NCBI GenBank assembly: GCA_016872115.1
Contig: VHBC01000015.1
Span: forward strand, 1 to 47,093
Length of the DNA: 47,093 bases
Direction of reading: 5' to 3'
Origin: Sphingomonadales bacterium
Lineage (GTDB): Bacteria; Bacteroidota; Bacteroidia; Flavobacteriales_D; Crocinitomicaceae
This document shows positions 33,214-42,716 of this stretch, in pieces. Numbering within the stretch: the first letter of the stretch is position 1; each line of letters opens with the position of its first letter. The notes under the pieces were generated by a model that did no database searches, was not told where the DNA came from, and saw nothing but the letters and a program-made list of their open reading frames with translations. A program made the position numbers and the translations under genes.

Positions 33214-34061
33214 CAGAATAAGGATTGGATATTTTCTTTGGAACCTTGTGGTGTAAACTCGACATGTACGGGATCTCCGATGCGCATTCCAAAAAGTTTG
33301 CTTGCACCGCCAAAGCCCTCATTAGCTCCGCGGTTAATTGCGATTTCTAGACGTCCAGCGCTATTGAATATAGCGACGCGTTCGCCCTGAGATACCGCAT
33401 TGTATGTGGCTGAAATTTCGTCGATGAAATATTCTTTCTTTTGGTACTTGATAACGAAAGGAATATCTGAACCAAAACGCTCAAAATCGGCTTTGGAAAT
33501 ATTGGTGATGAGGTTACCGAAACTGTCTATGTGCACCACAATGCCGCGAATAAGAAGTTGGTCAATTGCGGGTTTTTGATCAAATGCACGCTTGTAGGAC
33601 CTCGAAACTTCAGCGAAACTAGAGACAGCCTCTTTGTTCACAATGCGTAAAGCCAAGTCAATGAAACAATTTTTGGTGGTGAAACGCCATGCCTGGGGTT
33701 CTTGTTGGATGGCTGTGTAGTGGTAAAATTCGTCAGGAAAGTCTTCTTCTAATAGGCTACCAAAGAAACCGTTGTCGTTGGAAATAAAATAGTGCCCTTT
33801 GAACTTTAAAATACCTGGCAAGCGTGTATTTTGGTCAAATTGGGGCTCGGTATCGACACCTATGATATGAATAGTACCTTGAGGAAAGTCTTCAAAACAA
33901 CAACGCAGTTGAAATGCAGCTTCACTTGCATTGAAAGGCGTTATGCTGTGTGTGATGTCCACGACATGTGCTTCAGGTAAAGCTTGAATGAGCTTTCCTT
34001 TGATTGAAGCCACATAGTGGTCTTGGTAGCCGTTGTCTGTGGTGAGCGTAATGATTTGCAT
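33213..34061 (-). CDS. SAM hydrolase / SAM-dependent halogenase-family protein (DUF62)
   Basis: A 282-residue protein of the S-adenosyl-L-methionine hydroxide adenosyltransferase family, which splits SAM to adenosine and methionine. Family landmarks are ITLTTDNGYQDHYVASIKG at the N-terminus, HVVDITHSITPFNASEAA (about 33-50), GTIHIIGVDTEPQ (about 62-74) and the C-terminal barrel with GIVVHIDSFGNLITNI (about 170-185). Its N-terminus has Asn in TTDNG where Phe is usual. It is not the fluorinase subtype as far as I can see, since no special loop is recognisable. It faces phoH across a 91-bp divergent gap. Coupled to the ABM gene. Confidence 0.9.
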   Translation of the reverse strand: MQIITLTTDNGYQDHYVASIKGKLIQALPEAHVVDITHSITPFNASEAAFQLRCCFEDFPQGTIHIIGVDTEPQFDQNTRLPGILKFKGHYFISNDNGFFGSLLEEDFPDEFYHYTAIQQEPQAWRFTTKNCFIDLALRIVNKEAVSSFAEVSRSYKRAFDQKPAIDQLLIRGIVVHIDSFGNLITNISKADFERFGSDIPFVIKYQKKEYFIDEISATYNAVSQGERVAIFNSAGRLEIAINRGANEGFGGASKLFGMRIGDPVHVEFTPQGSKENIQSLF

Positions 34062-34152
34062 AACTGAGAAGGCAACTTTGTGCTCAGAAATTCATAATTT
34101 TACCAAAAGTAATCGAATTCGTTAGAAACCCCTTCAAAAACCACTAAATAAA

Positions 34153-35160
34153 TTGAGTTCAGGTCAGCGTCAGCTCAGTATAGAAGGCCTTAATCCGGCA
34201 GAAATTTACGGCATCAATAATGCCAATCTCAAACACATCAAAAGTTTTTTTCCAAAGCTCAAAGTAATTGCACGAGGCAACCAACTTAGTTTAGCTGGTG
34301 ACGACGAAGTGATGGACGAATTCGAACGCAAATTTGCGCTTATCGTTGCGCACTACCGTACCTTTGACGCCCTTTCCGAGAACAACATTGACAACCTTAT
34401 GCTGCAGGATGGCGCCAAGCTCTTGTCACAGGACGACGGCTCCGAGGCGCTCGTACATGGCAACGGCGGGGTCAAAATCAAAGCGCGAACAGTCAATCAA
34501 AAAAAATTAGTACAAGCGGTCCTGACCTCCGATATGGTCTTTGCGGTGGGTCCAGCCGGTACCGGTAAAACCTATACCGCCGTTGCCATGGCGGTTCGTG
34601 CGCTCAAAGCAAAGGAAGTCAAGCGTATTATCTTAACCCGCCCAGCCGTTGAGGCCGGTGAAAACCTCGGTTTTTTACCTGGTGACCTCAAAGAAAAACT
34701 CGACCCTTATCTCATGCCGCTTTACGACGCCTTGCGCGACATGATTCCTGCAGAAAAACTGGCCGACATGATCGAATTTGGTGTTATTGAAATTGCACCG
34801 CTTGCCTTCATGCGCGGCCGTACCCTCGACAAAGCTTTTGTTATTCTGGATGAAGCCCAAAACACCACCCAAATGCAAATGAAAATGTTTTTGACCCGCA
34901 TGGGCATGACCGCCAAATTTGTGATTACCGGGGATATGTCGCAGGTAGACCTCCCGTCGCGGCAACGATCTGGTCTTTCTTATGCATTGGATGTACTCAA
35001 AGATATTTCCGATATCCAAATTGTCCGCCTTGGGCAGTCCGACGTCCTTCGCCATCGTTTGGTCAAGCAGATCATAGAAGCTTTCGACGTCGCGGAACAC
35101 AACGAAAAAATCGAGAAACAAGTCAAACGAGCCGAACAAGAAAAAAATAAATCAGTTTAA
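34153..35160 (+). CDS. phoH: PhoH-family ATPase
   Basis: A cytoplasmic ATP-binding protein of the PhoH/YbeZ group, linked to RNA metabolism and ribosome function in other bacteria. The 335-residue product has an N-terminal KH-like segment (about 30-80), Walker A GPAGTGKT (about 135-142), and Walker [12 protein letters not shown] (about 233-243), with [13 protein letters not shown] following. The start must be TTG at 34153: the frame has a stop 30 bp upstream and no ATG or GTG between. The gene begins a plus-strand series; purC starts 20 bp after its stop. Confidence 0.94.
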   Translation: MSSGQRQLSIEGLNPAEIYGINNANLKHIKSFFPKLKVIARGNQLSLAGDDEVMDEFERKFALIVAHYRTFDALSENNIDNLMLQDGAKLLSQDDGSEALVHGNGGVKIKARTVNQKKLVQAVLTSDMVFAVGPAGTGKTYTAVAMAVRALKAKEVKRIILTRPAVEAGENLGFLPGDLKEKLDPYLMPLYDALRDMIPAEKLADMIEFGVIEIAPLAFMRGRTLDKAFVILDEAQNTTQMQMKMFLTRMGMTAKFVITGDMSQVDLPSRQRSGLSYALDVLKDISDIQIVRLGQSDVLRHRLVKQIIEAFDVAEHNEKIEKQVKRAEQEKNKSV

Positions 35161-35180
35161 TTCCTAGTATCTTTTTCCAC

Positions 35181-36125
35181 ATGCAAGCCTTAACCAATAA
35201 TTCTTTTCAATTTGAAGGTCAAACCAAAGTCTATAATGGCAAGGTCCGCGATGTCTATACGCTAGATAACGGCTTGCTTGTTATGGTTGCCTCTGATCGC
35301 ATTTCGGCATTTGACCACATCTTGCCAAAAGGAATTCCTTACAAAGGTCAAGTACTCAATCAAGTAGCAACAATGTTTTTGGAAGCGACCAAAGACATCG
35401 TTCCCAATTGGCTCCAAGCCACACCAGACCCAGCTGTGGCAGTAGGCGTTGCTTGCGATCCAATACGCATAGAAATGGTCATCCGCGGCTACCTCGCAGG
35501 GCATGCTGCCCGCGAATACAAAGCAGGAAAACGCATTTTGTGTGGTGTTGCACTTCCTGAAGGCCTCAAAGAAAACGATCGTTTGCCTTCGCCTATAATT
35601 ACCCCAGCAACCAAAGCCGAAGAAGGCCATGACGAAGACATCTCCAAAGAAGATATTCTTGCGCGCGGTTTAGTTACGCCAGAAATTTATGCGCAAATGG
35701 AGCAATATACACACGCATTGTTTGAGCGCGGCACACAAATGGCTGCCCAAAGAGGCCTTATTTTGGTCGACACGAAATACGAATTTGGTATGTACCAGGG
35801 CGCTGTTACCCTCATCGACGAAATCCACACCCCAGATTCATCTCGTTATTTTTATGCTGATGGCTATCAAGAACGCCAAGATAATGGCGAAGCCCAAAAG
35901 CAACTCTCCAAAGAATTTGTGCGCCAATGGCTCATTGAAAACGGTTTTCAAGGACTAGATGGTCAGCAAATGCCGTTCATGCCAGACGACTTTGTTCAGA
36001 CCATTTCTGAGCGTTACATCGAACTTTACGAACGCATTACTAGTCTTACTTTCCAAAAAGCCGATACTCAAAATATAGTTGCACGCATTGAACAAAATGT
36101 CAATGCATATCTACAAAATCGTTAA
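35181..36125 (+). CDS. purC: Phosphoribosylaminoimidazole-succinocarboxamide synthase (SAICAR synthase)
   Basis: Joins CAIR and aspartate in purine synthesis. The 314-residue length matches the longer form common in Bacteroidota and yeast rather than the 240-residue E. coli form. Landmarks: [34 protein letters not shown] (split by normal sequence), [16 protein letters not shown] (about 95-110), and [10 protein letters not shown] (about 193-202). A TATCTTTT box ends 5 nt before the ATG. With purQ and purD at 18.6-20.6 kb and purS at the right end, purine genes are scattered through this region. Confidence 0.97.
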   Translation: MQALTNNSFQFEGQTKVYNGKVRDVYTLDNGLLVMVASDRISAFDHILPKGIPYKGQVLNQVATMFLEATKDIVPNWLQATPDPAVAVGVACDPIRIEMVIRGYLAGHAAREYKAGKRILCGVALPEGLKENDRLPSPIITPATKAEEGHDEDISKEDILARGLVTPEIYAQMEQYTHALFERGTQMAAQRGLILVDTKYEFGMYQGAVTLIDEIHTPDSSRYFYADGYQERQDNGEAQKQLSKEFVRQWLIENGFQGLDGQQMPFMPDDFVQTISERYIELYERITSLTFQKADTQNIVARIEQNVNAYLQNR

Positions 36126-36128
36126 ACC

Positions 36129-36947
36129 ATGTCAGTTCACGCCTCCAGCCCTAAAAAAATAACCACCAACACGCTTCAAGAAATGAAGCAAGCGGGTCAG
36201 AAAATCTCGATGCTCACCGCCTATGATTTTTCTATGGCGCGCATCGTCGATGAAGCCGGTATCGATGTCATTTTGGTTGGTGATTCAGCCTCAAATGTCA
36301 TGGCGGGTCATCAAACCACATTGCCCATTACACTCGATCAAATGATATATCATGCCTCGAGCGTAGTCAGAGCCGTGGAGCGTTCGTTGGTGGTGGTGGA
36401 CATGCCTTTTGGCTCTTATCAAGGCAATTCAAAAGAGGCGCTCTCAAGTGCGATCAAAATCATGAAAGAATCCGGAGGCCACGCCGTGAAAATGGAAGGC
36501 GGCAGCGAAATCCTAGATTCAATTCGCCGCATCCTTACTGCCGGGATTCCAGTAATGGGGCATCTCGGACTCACCCCACAATCCATTTATAAGTTTGGCA
36601 CTTATGTCGTTCGCGCCAAAGAAGAAGAAGAAGCTGCCCGACTCATTGCAGATGCCAAAGCACTCGAAGAAGTAGGCTGTTTTGCCATTGTTTTGGAAAA
36701 AATCCCTGCGGCTCTCGCTGCGCAAGTGGCTCAAATGGTGCAAATACCAGTTATCGGCATCGGCGCAGGTGGAGGTGTAGATGGTCAGGTGTTGGTCATC
36801 CACGATATGCTTGGCATAAATAATGAATTCAATCCGCGTTTTTTGCGCAAATACAACAACCTCCATGCACACATGCTGCAGGCTTTCCAAGACTACAAAG
36901 CAGATGTCCAATCAGGTGATTTTCCAAATGTTTCGGAATCTTATTAG
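36129..36947 (+). CDS. panB: 3-methyl-2-oxobutanoate hydroxymethyltransferase
   Basis: Makes ketopantoate, the committed precursor of pantothenate, using methylene-THF and Mg2+. The 272-residue product shows the N-terminal [36 protein letters not shown] (Asp of the Mg site), FGSYQGN, the catalytic [10 protein letters not shown] (about 142-150) and [17 protein letters not shown] (about 212-228). It starts 3 bp after purC and its last 20 bp overlap the substrate-binding-protein gene. The other pantothenate genes are not in the window, but coaX, which uses the product, lies at 27.4 kb. Confidence 0.97.
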   Translation: MSVHASSPKKITTNTLQEMKQAGQKISMLTAYDFSMARIVDEAGIDVILVGDSASNVMAGHQTTLPITLDQMIYHASSVVRAVERSLVVVDMPFGSYQGNSKEALSSAIKIMKESGGHAVKMEGGSEILDSIRRILTAGIPVMGHLGLTPQSIYKFGTYVVRAKEEEEAARLIADAKALEEVGCFAIVLEKIPAALAAQVAQMVQIPVIGIGAGGGVDGQVLVIHDMLGINNEFNPRFLRKYNNLHAHMLQAFQDYKADVQSGDFPNVSESY

Positions 36948-37986
36948 TTTTTCTAGTCTTGTTCTTTTCCTTTTGCTCAGCGGTTGTTTGGTCCAAAATA
37001 AGACCGAGTTACCCAAAAAAGAAAATTTATGCCAATACAGCAAATACCTGCGTATTATCAAGATTTCAAATGGTTTTCTGGTGGAGGTGCTCGATCCAGA
37101 TTTAAAAGCAAAGCCAAAAATTTTTAAGATTACAAAGGCCTTTGAACACATTGCGGTGCTGAGTGCTACACACGTTGGAATGCTTTGTGCCTTGAAGCAA
37201 CAGGCGCGCATTTCGGCAATTGCCGATGCAAAGTATCTTTATGATGCGCAAATGCTGCGCTTGGTTGCTGCCAAAAAAGTAACGGACTTACGAGCTCAAA
37301 TGGGGTTGCCAACCCAAAAATTACTTCAAAATGGAACCCAAGCGGTAGTTTATAGTGGCTTTGGCAATGAAAGCAAAGCACTGCAGCGCCTAGAGGGCAC
37401 ACATCTAAAAAGTATTCCCAATTACGAATGGCGCGAAAAAACGCCGCTTGCTCGTGCAGAGTGGGTATTGCTTTTTGGGGTCTTGAGTGGTCAATTCGAT
37501 AAAGCACAGGCATTTTTTAATGGGGTCGAACAAAAATATACCGCACTTCAAAAAAGTATCCAACAAAACAACAAATCCAACCAGCTACCGGTGCTCATTA
37601 GTGGTAATCTATACGGTGACCAATGGATTGCGCCTGCTGGGCAGAGTTTTGAAGCACAGCTCTACAAAGATGCCGGCTTGGCTTATTTGTTTGACAATGA
37701 ACAAGGGACAGGAAGCATTTTTAAAAGCTTACCAGAAATTCTTAAAAAAGGTACTTCAGTTAATTTATGGCTCAATCCTGGTCAACCCAGCCGCAGCAAA
37801 CTCTTGAATCAGTTCCCTAAGGCCAAATTTTTGCCTTTTTATAAAAAAGCAATCTATTGCTATACTGCTCAAACTAATAAATATTGGGAGCTTGCCGCTA
37901 TGCATCCTGATTTGTTGCTGTCAGATTTGAGTCAAATTGCCAAAAGGCAAGTAAAAAAGTTGCATTTTTATGCTTTATTGAAATGA
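36928..37986 (+). CDS. BtuF/FecB-like ABC substrate-binding lipoprotein
   Basis: A 352-residue class III periplasmic binding protein for an iron-siderophore, heme or cobalamin importer. The ATG at 36928 begins a lipoprotein signal with LSGC at Cys20; in-frame starts further upstream would overlap panB more and spoil the signal. Landmarks: [16 protein letters not shown] (about 73-88), [15 protein letters not shown] and [21 protein letters not shown]. It overlaps panB by 20 bp and the permease by 4 bp. Substrate cannot be told from sequence; cobalamin is a contextual guess because queG needs it. Confidence 0.88.
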   Translation: MFRNLISFSSLVLFLLLSGCLVQNKTELPKKENLCQYSKYLRIIKISNGFLVEVLDPDLKAKPKIFKITKAFEHIAVLSATHVGMLCALKQQARISAIADAKYLYDAQMLRLVAAKKVTDLRAQMGLPTQKLLQNGTQAVVYSGFGNESKALQRLEGTHLKSIPNYEWREKTPLARAEWVLLFGVLSGQFDKAQAFFNGVEQKYTALQKSIQQNNKSNQLPVLISGNLYGDQWIAPAGQSFEAQLYKDAGLAYLFDNEQGTGSIFKSLPEILKKGTSVNLWLNPGQPSRSKLLNQFPKAKFLPFYKKAIYCYTAQTNKYWELAAMHPDLLLSDLSQIAKRQVKKLHFYALLK

Positions 37987-38930
37987 AGCAACGCAGCATA
38001 CAATTTCTTTTACAAACTGGAACTTTACTTCTTTTATTGAGTTGGGTGCATCTATTTGTACTACAACAACACAATGGAGAAATGCAAAATATTGTATTTT
38101 GGGAATTTCAAGTACCGCGTTTAGTAAGTGCCGTATTTGCAGGTGCTGGGCTTTCATTGAGCGGACTGCTCATGCAGAATCTTTTTCAAAACCCAATGGC
38201 GGGTCCATATGTACTCGGAGTCAATTCTGGTGCAAGTCTTTTTATTTCATTACTCATTTTAGGTGCTGCACCCACATTTTTAATTGAGCTCAGTTATGTA
38301 AGTGCCGCAATGATAGGAGCATTTTTAGCCGCTGGCTTTATGTTCTTAGTTTCTAAGCGCGTACAAAATATCCAATCGCTATTGGTCATAGGCCTTATGT
38401 TTGCAAGTTTTACCGGAGCAATCGAATCCGTCTTGCAATCTTTCGCGGCCCCTGAGCAAGTCAAGCAATTGTTCATCTGGAATATGGGGTCGCTTCAACA
38501 AATGAGTGCTGCACAAGCACCATGGATGGCTTCATTTGTTGTTTTTGGAATTGTGACGACGCTTTTTTTAGTCAAAGGTCTGAATGCCATGGTTCTTGGC
38601 GATACACATGCTTTGCAACTTGGCATCAAAGTCAAGCAGCTCAAAATGTTCGTATTATTTATTACCGCGCTACTCGCCGGAAGTATTACGGCATTTTGTG
38701 GTCCTATTGCATTTGTAGGATTGGCCATTCCCAATCTTGCGCGCGCCCTTCTAAAAACGCAAGACCACCTTTTGCTCATTTTATTTTCAGTGTTGGCGGG
38801 TAGTTGTTTTCTTCTCGCAATCGATCTGCTGGTCTTATTACTTGATCCGTGGTTGAGCATTCCCGTCAATGTCTTAACAGCAGTTATTGGCGCGCCATAT
38901 GTTGCTTACCTCATGTTACGTCAACGATGA
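37983..38930 (+). CDS. FecCD/BtuC-family ABC transporter permease
   Basis: A 315-residue membrane permease for the importer described above, with about nine to ten helices. Landmarks are VPRLVSAVFAGAGLSLSGLLMQ (about 42-63), NPMAGPYVLGVNSGASLF (about 70-87), LGIKVKQLKMFVLFITALLAG (about 217-237), and CGPIAFVGLAIPNLARAL (the coupling-helix segment, about 245-262). It overlaps its neighbours by 4 bp on each side. The three genes form a complete BtuFCD-type system. Confidence 0.93.
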   Translation: MKQRSIQFLLQTGTLLLLLSWVHLFVLQQHNGEMQNIVFWEFQVPRLVSAVFAGAGLSLSGLLMQNLFQNPMAGPYVLGVNSGASLFISLLILGAAPTFLIELSYVSAAMIGAFLAAGFMFLVSKRVQNIQSLLVIGLMFASFTGAIESVLQSFAAPEQVKQLFIWNMGSLQQMSAAQAPWMASFVVFGIVTTLFLVKGLNAMVLGDTHALQLGIKVKQLKMFVLFITALLAGSITAFCGPIAFVGLAIPNLARALLKTQDHLLLILFSVLAGSCFLLAIDLLVLLLDPWLSIPVNVLTAVIGAPYVAYLMLRQR

Positions 38931-39628
38931 TCTCATTTCAAAACGCACAAGTCGGGTATCAAACGACCCTTATTGAGCTGGCTCCATTAGCGCTTCCGGC
39001 TGGACAAATTTATGCGCTCATTGGCAGAAACGGATCTGGAAAATCGACATTACTTCATTCATTGATAGGGCAATTACCATTGCGTTCAGGTAGCATTACA
39101 TTGGGTGCTTATTCCCTCGACGAACTTCAAAAAAACGCGGCGCTGCGCTCAAGGCAGGTTTCATTTGTCGCAAGTATGTTCGCTGGGCTAGACGCCTTGA
39201 CGCTTCGCGCTTATGTTTCGCTTGGGCGTGTCCCTCATTTGGGAGCTTTTGGCCGCTTGCAAGCAGCAGATTTACAAATTGTAGATGAGGTACTCCAGGC
39301 GCTCAACCTGAGCAGCTTAGCTTATCAGGATACGCGTAAGTTAAGTGATGGTGAACGTCAGCTTGCTAGTTTGGCCCGCGCTATGGTTCAAGATACACCA
39401 ATAATGGTTCTCGACGAACCCGCTTCTTTTCTAGATTATTTCAATCGGGAATTATTATTAGATCAGCTTCAAAACTGGGTGCAGCAAAAACCAGCGCGTA
39501 CAGCTGTTTTTTCGAGTCATGACATCGATTTGTGCTTGCAAAAGGGCATACCCATGCTTGTTTTGCACCAACGAAGACTTACGTTGCTTATGAAGCCAAC
39601 TAAAGCAGAAGTAATGGCTTTGCTTTAA
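38927..39628 (+). CDS. BtuD/FecE-like ABC transporter ATPase
   Basis: A 233-residue ATPase powering the importer. Walker A GRNGSGKST (about 33-41), Q-loop region VSFVASMFAGL, signature LSDGERQ (Asp in place of the common Gly), Walker B IMVLDEPASFLD, and the H-loop FSSHDIDL are all present. The ATG at 38927 overlaps the permease stop as ATGA; an in-frame start 78 bp upstream lies well inside the permease and is rejected. The end overlaps the convergent frr gene by 4 bp. Confidence 0.93.
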   Translation: MISFQNAQVGYQTTLIELAPLALPAGQIYALIGRNGSGKSTLLHSLIGQLPLRSGSITLGAYSLDELQKNAALRSRQVSFVASMFAGLDALTLRAYVSLGRVPHLGAFGRLQAADLQIVDEVLQALNLSSLAYQDTRKLSDGERQLASLARAMVQDTPIMVLDEPASFLDYFNRELLLDQLQNWVQQKPARTAVFSSHDIDLCLQKGIPMLVLHQRRLTLLMKPTKAEVMALL

Positions 39629-40188
39629 ACGGTCATGATGTCTTTTTCCTTGAGATCGACCAAATTGTCTACTTTCTTGATGTAGCTGTTCGTGATTTTC
39701 TGAACCTCTTCTTCTGCGTCTTTGGTCATGTCCTCAGAGAGCCCTTCGTTTTTGAGGTCTTTGATCATGTCGAGGGCATCTTTGCGGTTGTTGCGGATTC
39801 CAATTTTGGCTTGTTCAGCCTCAGCTTTGGCGCGCTTAACGAGTTCACGACGGCGCTCTTCGGTGAGTGGCGGAACCGCGATAATGAGTTGTTCTCCGTT
39901 GTTTTGTGGATTGAGGCCTAAATTGGCATTGATAATGCCTTTGGCGATGTCATTGAGTAGTGGTTTTTCCCAGGGTTGAACAATGATGGTACGTGCATCC
40001 ATGGTATTGACATTCGCAACTTGTTGTAGTGGAGTCATGGAGCCATAGTATTCGACCATTACACCGTTTAGCATCGCCGGGCTGGCTTTTCCTGCTCTAA
40101 TTTTAACGAGTTCGTTTTCGAGGTGATTCAAGGTTTTCTGATTGAACTCCTTGAATTCGTCGTAAATCATTGAAAGTTCTTCGGTCAT
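39625..40188 (-). CDS. frr: Ribosome recycling factor
   Basis: Splits post-termination ribosomes together with EF-G. The 187-residue product is typical in length. Landmarks: [23 protein letters not shown] (in two pieces of the N-terminal half), [38 protein letters not shown], and a long C-terminal helix with [21 protein letters not shown]. It overlaps the pyrH stop by 4 bp (ATGA) and is coupled to it. Its 3' end overlaps the ABC ATPase gene by 4 bp on the opposite strand. Confidence 0.98.
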   Translation of the reverse strand: MTEELSMIYDEFKEFNQKTLNHLENELVKIRAGKASPAMLNGVMVEYYGSMTPLQQVANVNTMDARTIIVQPWEKPLLNDIAKGIINANLGLNPQNNGEQLIIAVPPLTEERRRELVKRAKAEAEQAKIGIRNNRKDALDMIKDLKNEGLSEDMTKDAEEEVQKITNSYIKKVDNLVDLKEKDIMTV

Positions 40189-40895
40189 GATGCACTTACT
40201 AAAGTACCGACATTGGCTCCGTCCATGAGTTTGCGTAAGTTTCCTGGCGTATCCATGTCAAATACGATGATGGGTAAATTGTTTTCTTTGCAAAGTGTGA
40301 AAGCGGTCATGTCCATGACATTTAAGCCGCGGGCATAAACTTCATCAAAAGAAATTCGATCAAATTTTGTTGCATTGGGGTCTTTGAGGGGATCTGCAGT
40401 GTAGATACCGTCTACGCGTGTGCCTTTTAAGATCACCTCGGCATTAATTTCTATGGCGCGCAAAGAAGCAGCTGAATCAGTTGTGAAAAAAGGATTGCCT
40501 GTACCGGCACCAAAAATGACAACGCGTCCTTTTTCGAGGTGACGTACAGCTCTGCGGCGTACGAATGGCTCAGCAATTTCTTTCATTTCGATGGCAGATT
40601 GTAAGCGCGTTGTGACACCTGTAGCCTCTAGGGCAGCTTGGAGAGCCATTGAGTTGATCATCGTAGCCAACATACCCATGTAATCACCATGGGTGCGGTC
40701 CATGCCGCCTTGTTCAGCCTGAACACCTCTAAAAATGTTTCCACCTCCAATGACAATTGCAATCTCAACGCCTGCTTGATGCAGTTCTTTGATTTGTTGG
40801 GCGTAGGCACTGATGCGCGCGTTGTCAATGCCAAATTGTTTGTCTCCCATAAGAGACTCACCAGAAAGTTTAAGAAGGATGCGTTTGTATTTCAT
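40185..40895 (-). CDS. pyrH: UMP kinase
   Basis: Phosphorylates UMP to UDP; amino-acid-kinase fold, usually hexameric. The ATG at 40895 gives 236 residues; a GTG 6 bp upstream is also in frame but less likely because a -7 box lies close. Landmarks: [28 protein letters not shown] (about 45-57), [15 protein letters not shown] (about 68-82), [16 protein letters not shown] (about 130-145) and the C-terminal [15 protein letters not shown]. It begins a transcription unit separate from tsf because a terminator lies between. Confidence 0.98.
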   Translation of the reverse strand: MKYKRILLKLSGESLMGDKQFGIDNARISAYAQQIKELHQAGVEIAIVIGGGNIFRGVQAEQGGMDRTHGDYMGMLATMINSMALQAALEATGVTTRLQSAIEMKEIAEPFVRRRAVRHLEKGRVVIFGAGTGNPFFTTDSAASLRAIEINAEVILKGTRVDGIYTADPLKDPNATKFDRISFDEVYARGLNVMDMTAFTLCKENNLPIIVFDMDTPGNLRKLMDGANVGTLVSAS

Positions 40896-40903
40896 AAGCA
40901 CAA

Positions 40904-40911
40904 CAAATATA
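40904..40911 (-). promoter_or_regulatory. -7 promoter box of pyrH-frr
   Basis: Minus-strand TATATTTG at 40904-40911 fits TAnnTTTG, 8 nt before the ATG at 40895, so the leader would be only a few nucleotides. The -33 partner is unclear. The terminator at 40946-40973 is just upstream. Confidence 0.5.
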
Positions 40912-40945
40912 CTATGATTCGGGCGAATTTGGTTTTTGGGTAAAA

Positions 40946-40973
40946 AAAAAGCTACCGTTTTCGATAGCTTTTT
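40946..40973. terminator. Intrinsic terminator of the rplM-rpsI-rpsB-tsf unit
   Basis: Stem AAAAAGCTA / TAGCTTTTT extended by CG pairs across one C-A mismatch, with a TTTT loop. On the minus strand it is followed by a long T run, so it ends the tsf transcript before pyrH. Confidence 0.85.
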
Positions 40974-40991
40974 CTTTTTAGATAAGATTGA

Positions 40992-41822
40992 TTAGCTCAA
41001 GGAGAAGCGTTTGAAATCAGAGACAGTAAGCCCTTTTTCAGTACTGTTTAAGAATTGCTCTACACTGAGTTTGTTGTCGCGGATGAATGCTTGGCTCAAC
41101 AATGTGTTCTCTTGGAAGAATTTGTTTAGACGGCCCAAAGCAATTTTCTCAGCCATATCAGCAGGCTTGCCTTCTTGGATGGCTAATTCTTTACCGATTT
41201 CGATTTCACGCTCGATAGTGCGTTCGTCTACGCCGTCTTTGTTGATGGCAATTGGAGCCATAGCGGCTACTTGCATAGCTACCTGACGTCCGGACTCAGC
41301 AATGGTTTCACCTGCTGCAGTTAGACCAACGAGTGTAGCCAATTGATTACCTGGGTGATTGTAGGCAACAACTTGCTCGGCACGAATAAAGGCATAAGCA
41401 GAAAGATCAAGTTTTTCTCCGATAACGCCAACTTGCTCGGTGATTTTTTCATCAATGCTGAGGCGATCATCGTAAGAAAGCGCTTTAAGTTCTTCTACGC
41501 TTGAAGGTAGTTTGCTGAGTGCGAGGTCAACTAAAGATTGTACAAGTGAAACATAACCGTCGTTTTTGGCAACAAAGTCGGTCTCACAGTTTAAAGTAAG
41601 GATGACACCAGCTTTGCCATCGGCAGAAGCTTGTGCAAGAACAACACCTTCTTTGGCGTCGTTGCCACCGCGCTTGGCAGCAATTTTTTGTCCTTTTTTG
41701 CGAAGGATGTCGATGGCGGCTTCAAAATCGCCGTTCGCTTCAACTAGGGCGTTTTTGCAATCCATCATGCCCGCACCAGTTTGGGTGCGCAATTTGTTTA
41801 CATCTGCAGCTGTAATAGCCAT
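40992..41822 (-). CDS. tsf: Translation elongation factor Ts
   Basis: Nucleotide exchange factor for EF-Tu. The 276-residue product has the N-terminal UBA-like domain (MAITAADVNKLRTQTGAGMMD and CKNALVEANGDFEAAI), the TDFVAKND loop (about 81-88), and the core motifs IEREIEIGKELAIQEGKP and MAEKIALGRLNKFFQE. It follows rpsB by 22 bp, and its transcript ends at the terminator downstream. The order rpsB-tsf is nearly universal in bacteria. Confidence 0.98.
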   Translation of the reverse strand: MAITAADVNKLRTQTGAGMMDCKNALVEANGDFEAAIDILRKKGQKIAAKRGGNDAKEGVVLAQASADGKAGVILTLNCETDFVAKNDGYVSLVQSLVDLALSKLPSSVEELKALSYDDRLSIDEKITEQVGVIGEKLDLSAYAFIRAEQVVAYNHPGNQLATLVGLTAAGETIAESGRQVAMQVAAMAPIAINKDGVDERTIEREIEIGKELAIQEGKPADMAEKIALGRLNKFFQENTLLSQAFIRDNKLSVEQFLNSTEKGLTVSDFKRFSLS

Positions 41823-41844
41823 TGTATAAGAGTTTATGAGTGAA

Positions 41845-42615
41845 TTATTCTGCTGTCTCTGCTGTGTCGGCTACAACTTCTGCTTGTACATCAGCAGGAG
41901 CTTCGTCTTTGTCAGAGGCTTTTAAGTTTTTGCGATCCTCCAAACCTTCTTTGATAGCACCACAAATGGCGTCTAAAATGAGGGTAATTGATTTGGTTGC
42001 GTCGTCGTTTGCTGGAATAGGGAAGTCTACCAATTTCGGGTTAGAATTCGTGTCAACCATTGCAAAGGTTGGGATATTCAAACGACGTGCTTCGGCAAGT
42101 GCGATGTGCTCTTTTAGAATATCGACGATGAAGATAGCTGCTGGTTGACGGGTCATGTCGGAGATAGAACCGAAGTTTTTCTCGAGTTTCTCGCGCTGGC
42201 GGCTTTTAAAAAGTTTCTCGCGTTTGTTGAGGGTGTCCCAAGTACCGTCAGATTTCATTTTGTCGATGAGCGACATTTTGCGAATCGATTTGCGGGTAGT
42301 TTGGAAGTTGGTAAGCATACCACCTGACCAACGCTCTGTAACGAAAGGCATGTTGACAGCAGCAACGCGCTCAGCTACGATTTCTTTTGCTTGTTTCTTT
42401 GTAGCAACAAAAAGAACTTTTTTACCAGACTTAGCAATTTGTTTCATTGCTGCACAAGCGTGGTCTAGGTGAAGAAGTGTTTTGTTGAGGTCAATGATGT
42501 GAATTCCTTTCTTCTCTTCGAAGATGTAAGGAGCCATTGCCGGATTCCACTTGCGCTTGAGGTGACCAAAGTGTACACCTGCGTCGAGTAGGTTTTCGAA
42601 AGTTAATTTAGACAT
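41845..42615 (-). CDS. rpsB: 30S ribosomal protein S2
   Basis: The 256-residue product starts LTFENLLDAGVHFGHLKRKW and carries NPAMAPYIFEEKKGIHIIDL, VLFVATKKQAKEIVAE (about 71-86), and the C-terminal KLVDFPIPANDDATKSITLI (about 191-210). It ends in an acidic Ala/Glu-rich tail (about 230-256) not needed for core function. A 101-bp gap with potential hairpins precedes it on the transcript from rpsI. Confidence 0.98.
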   Translation of the reverse strand: MSKLTFENLLDAGVHFGHLKRKWNPAMAPYIFEEKKGIHIIDLNKTLLHLDHACAAMKQIAKSGKKVLFVATKKQAKEIVAERVAAVNMPFVTERWSGGMLTNFQTTRKSIRKMSLIDKMKSDGTWDTLNKREKLFKSRQREKLEKNFGSISDMTRQPAAIFIVDILKEHIALAEARRLNIPTFAMVDTNSNPKLVDFPIPANDDATKSITLILDAICGAIKEGLEDRKNLKASDKDEAPADVQAEVVADTAETAE

Positions 42616-42716
42616 ATTTTGTTTTTGTTTACGTTCCTAATAAATAAAAGCAACTCCGGAGGGGCCATAATGGCAGGTGCTCCTGAGCTTGGATGCTAAA
42701 CAGTCCAGATAGCGGA
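42616..42716 (-). promoter_or_regulatory. rpsI-rpsB intergenic leader with possible hairpins
   Basis: An unusually long gap for this otherwise tight operon (rplM-rpsI gap is 5 bp, rpsB-tsf 22 bp). On the transcript strand it can form GCCAT/ATGGC and CAGG-AGCA-CCTG stem-loops, in a GC-richer stretch before an A/T-rich lead into the ATG. No TAnnTTTG promoter box is evident inside. A structured leader for S2 autoregulation is possible but unproven. Confidence 0.35.

Noticed and set aside
34675..35139. 154-codon minus-strand ORF inside phoH
   Set aside because: Antisense of an intact Walker-motif protein; His- and Phe-rich translation without family features.
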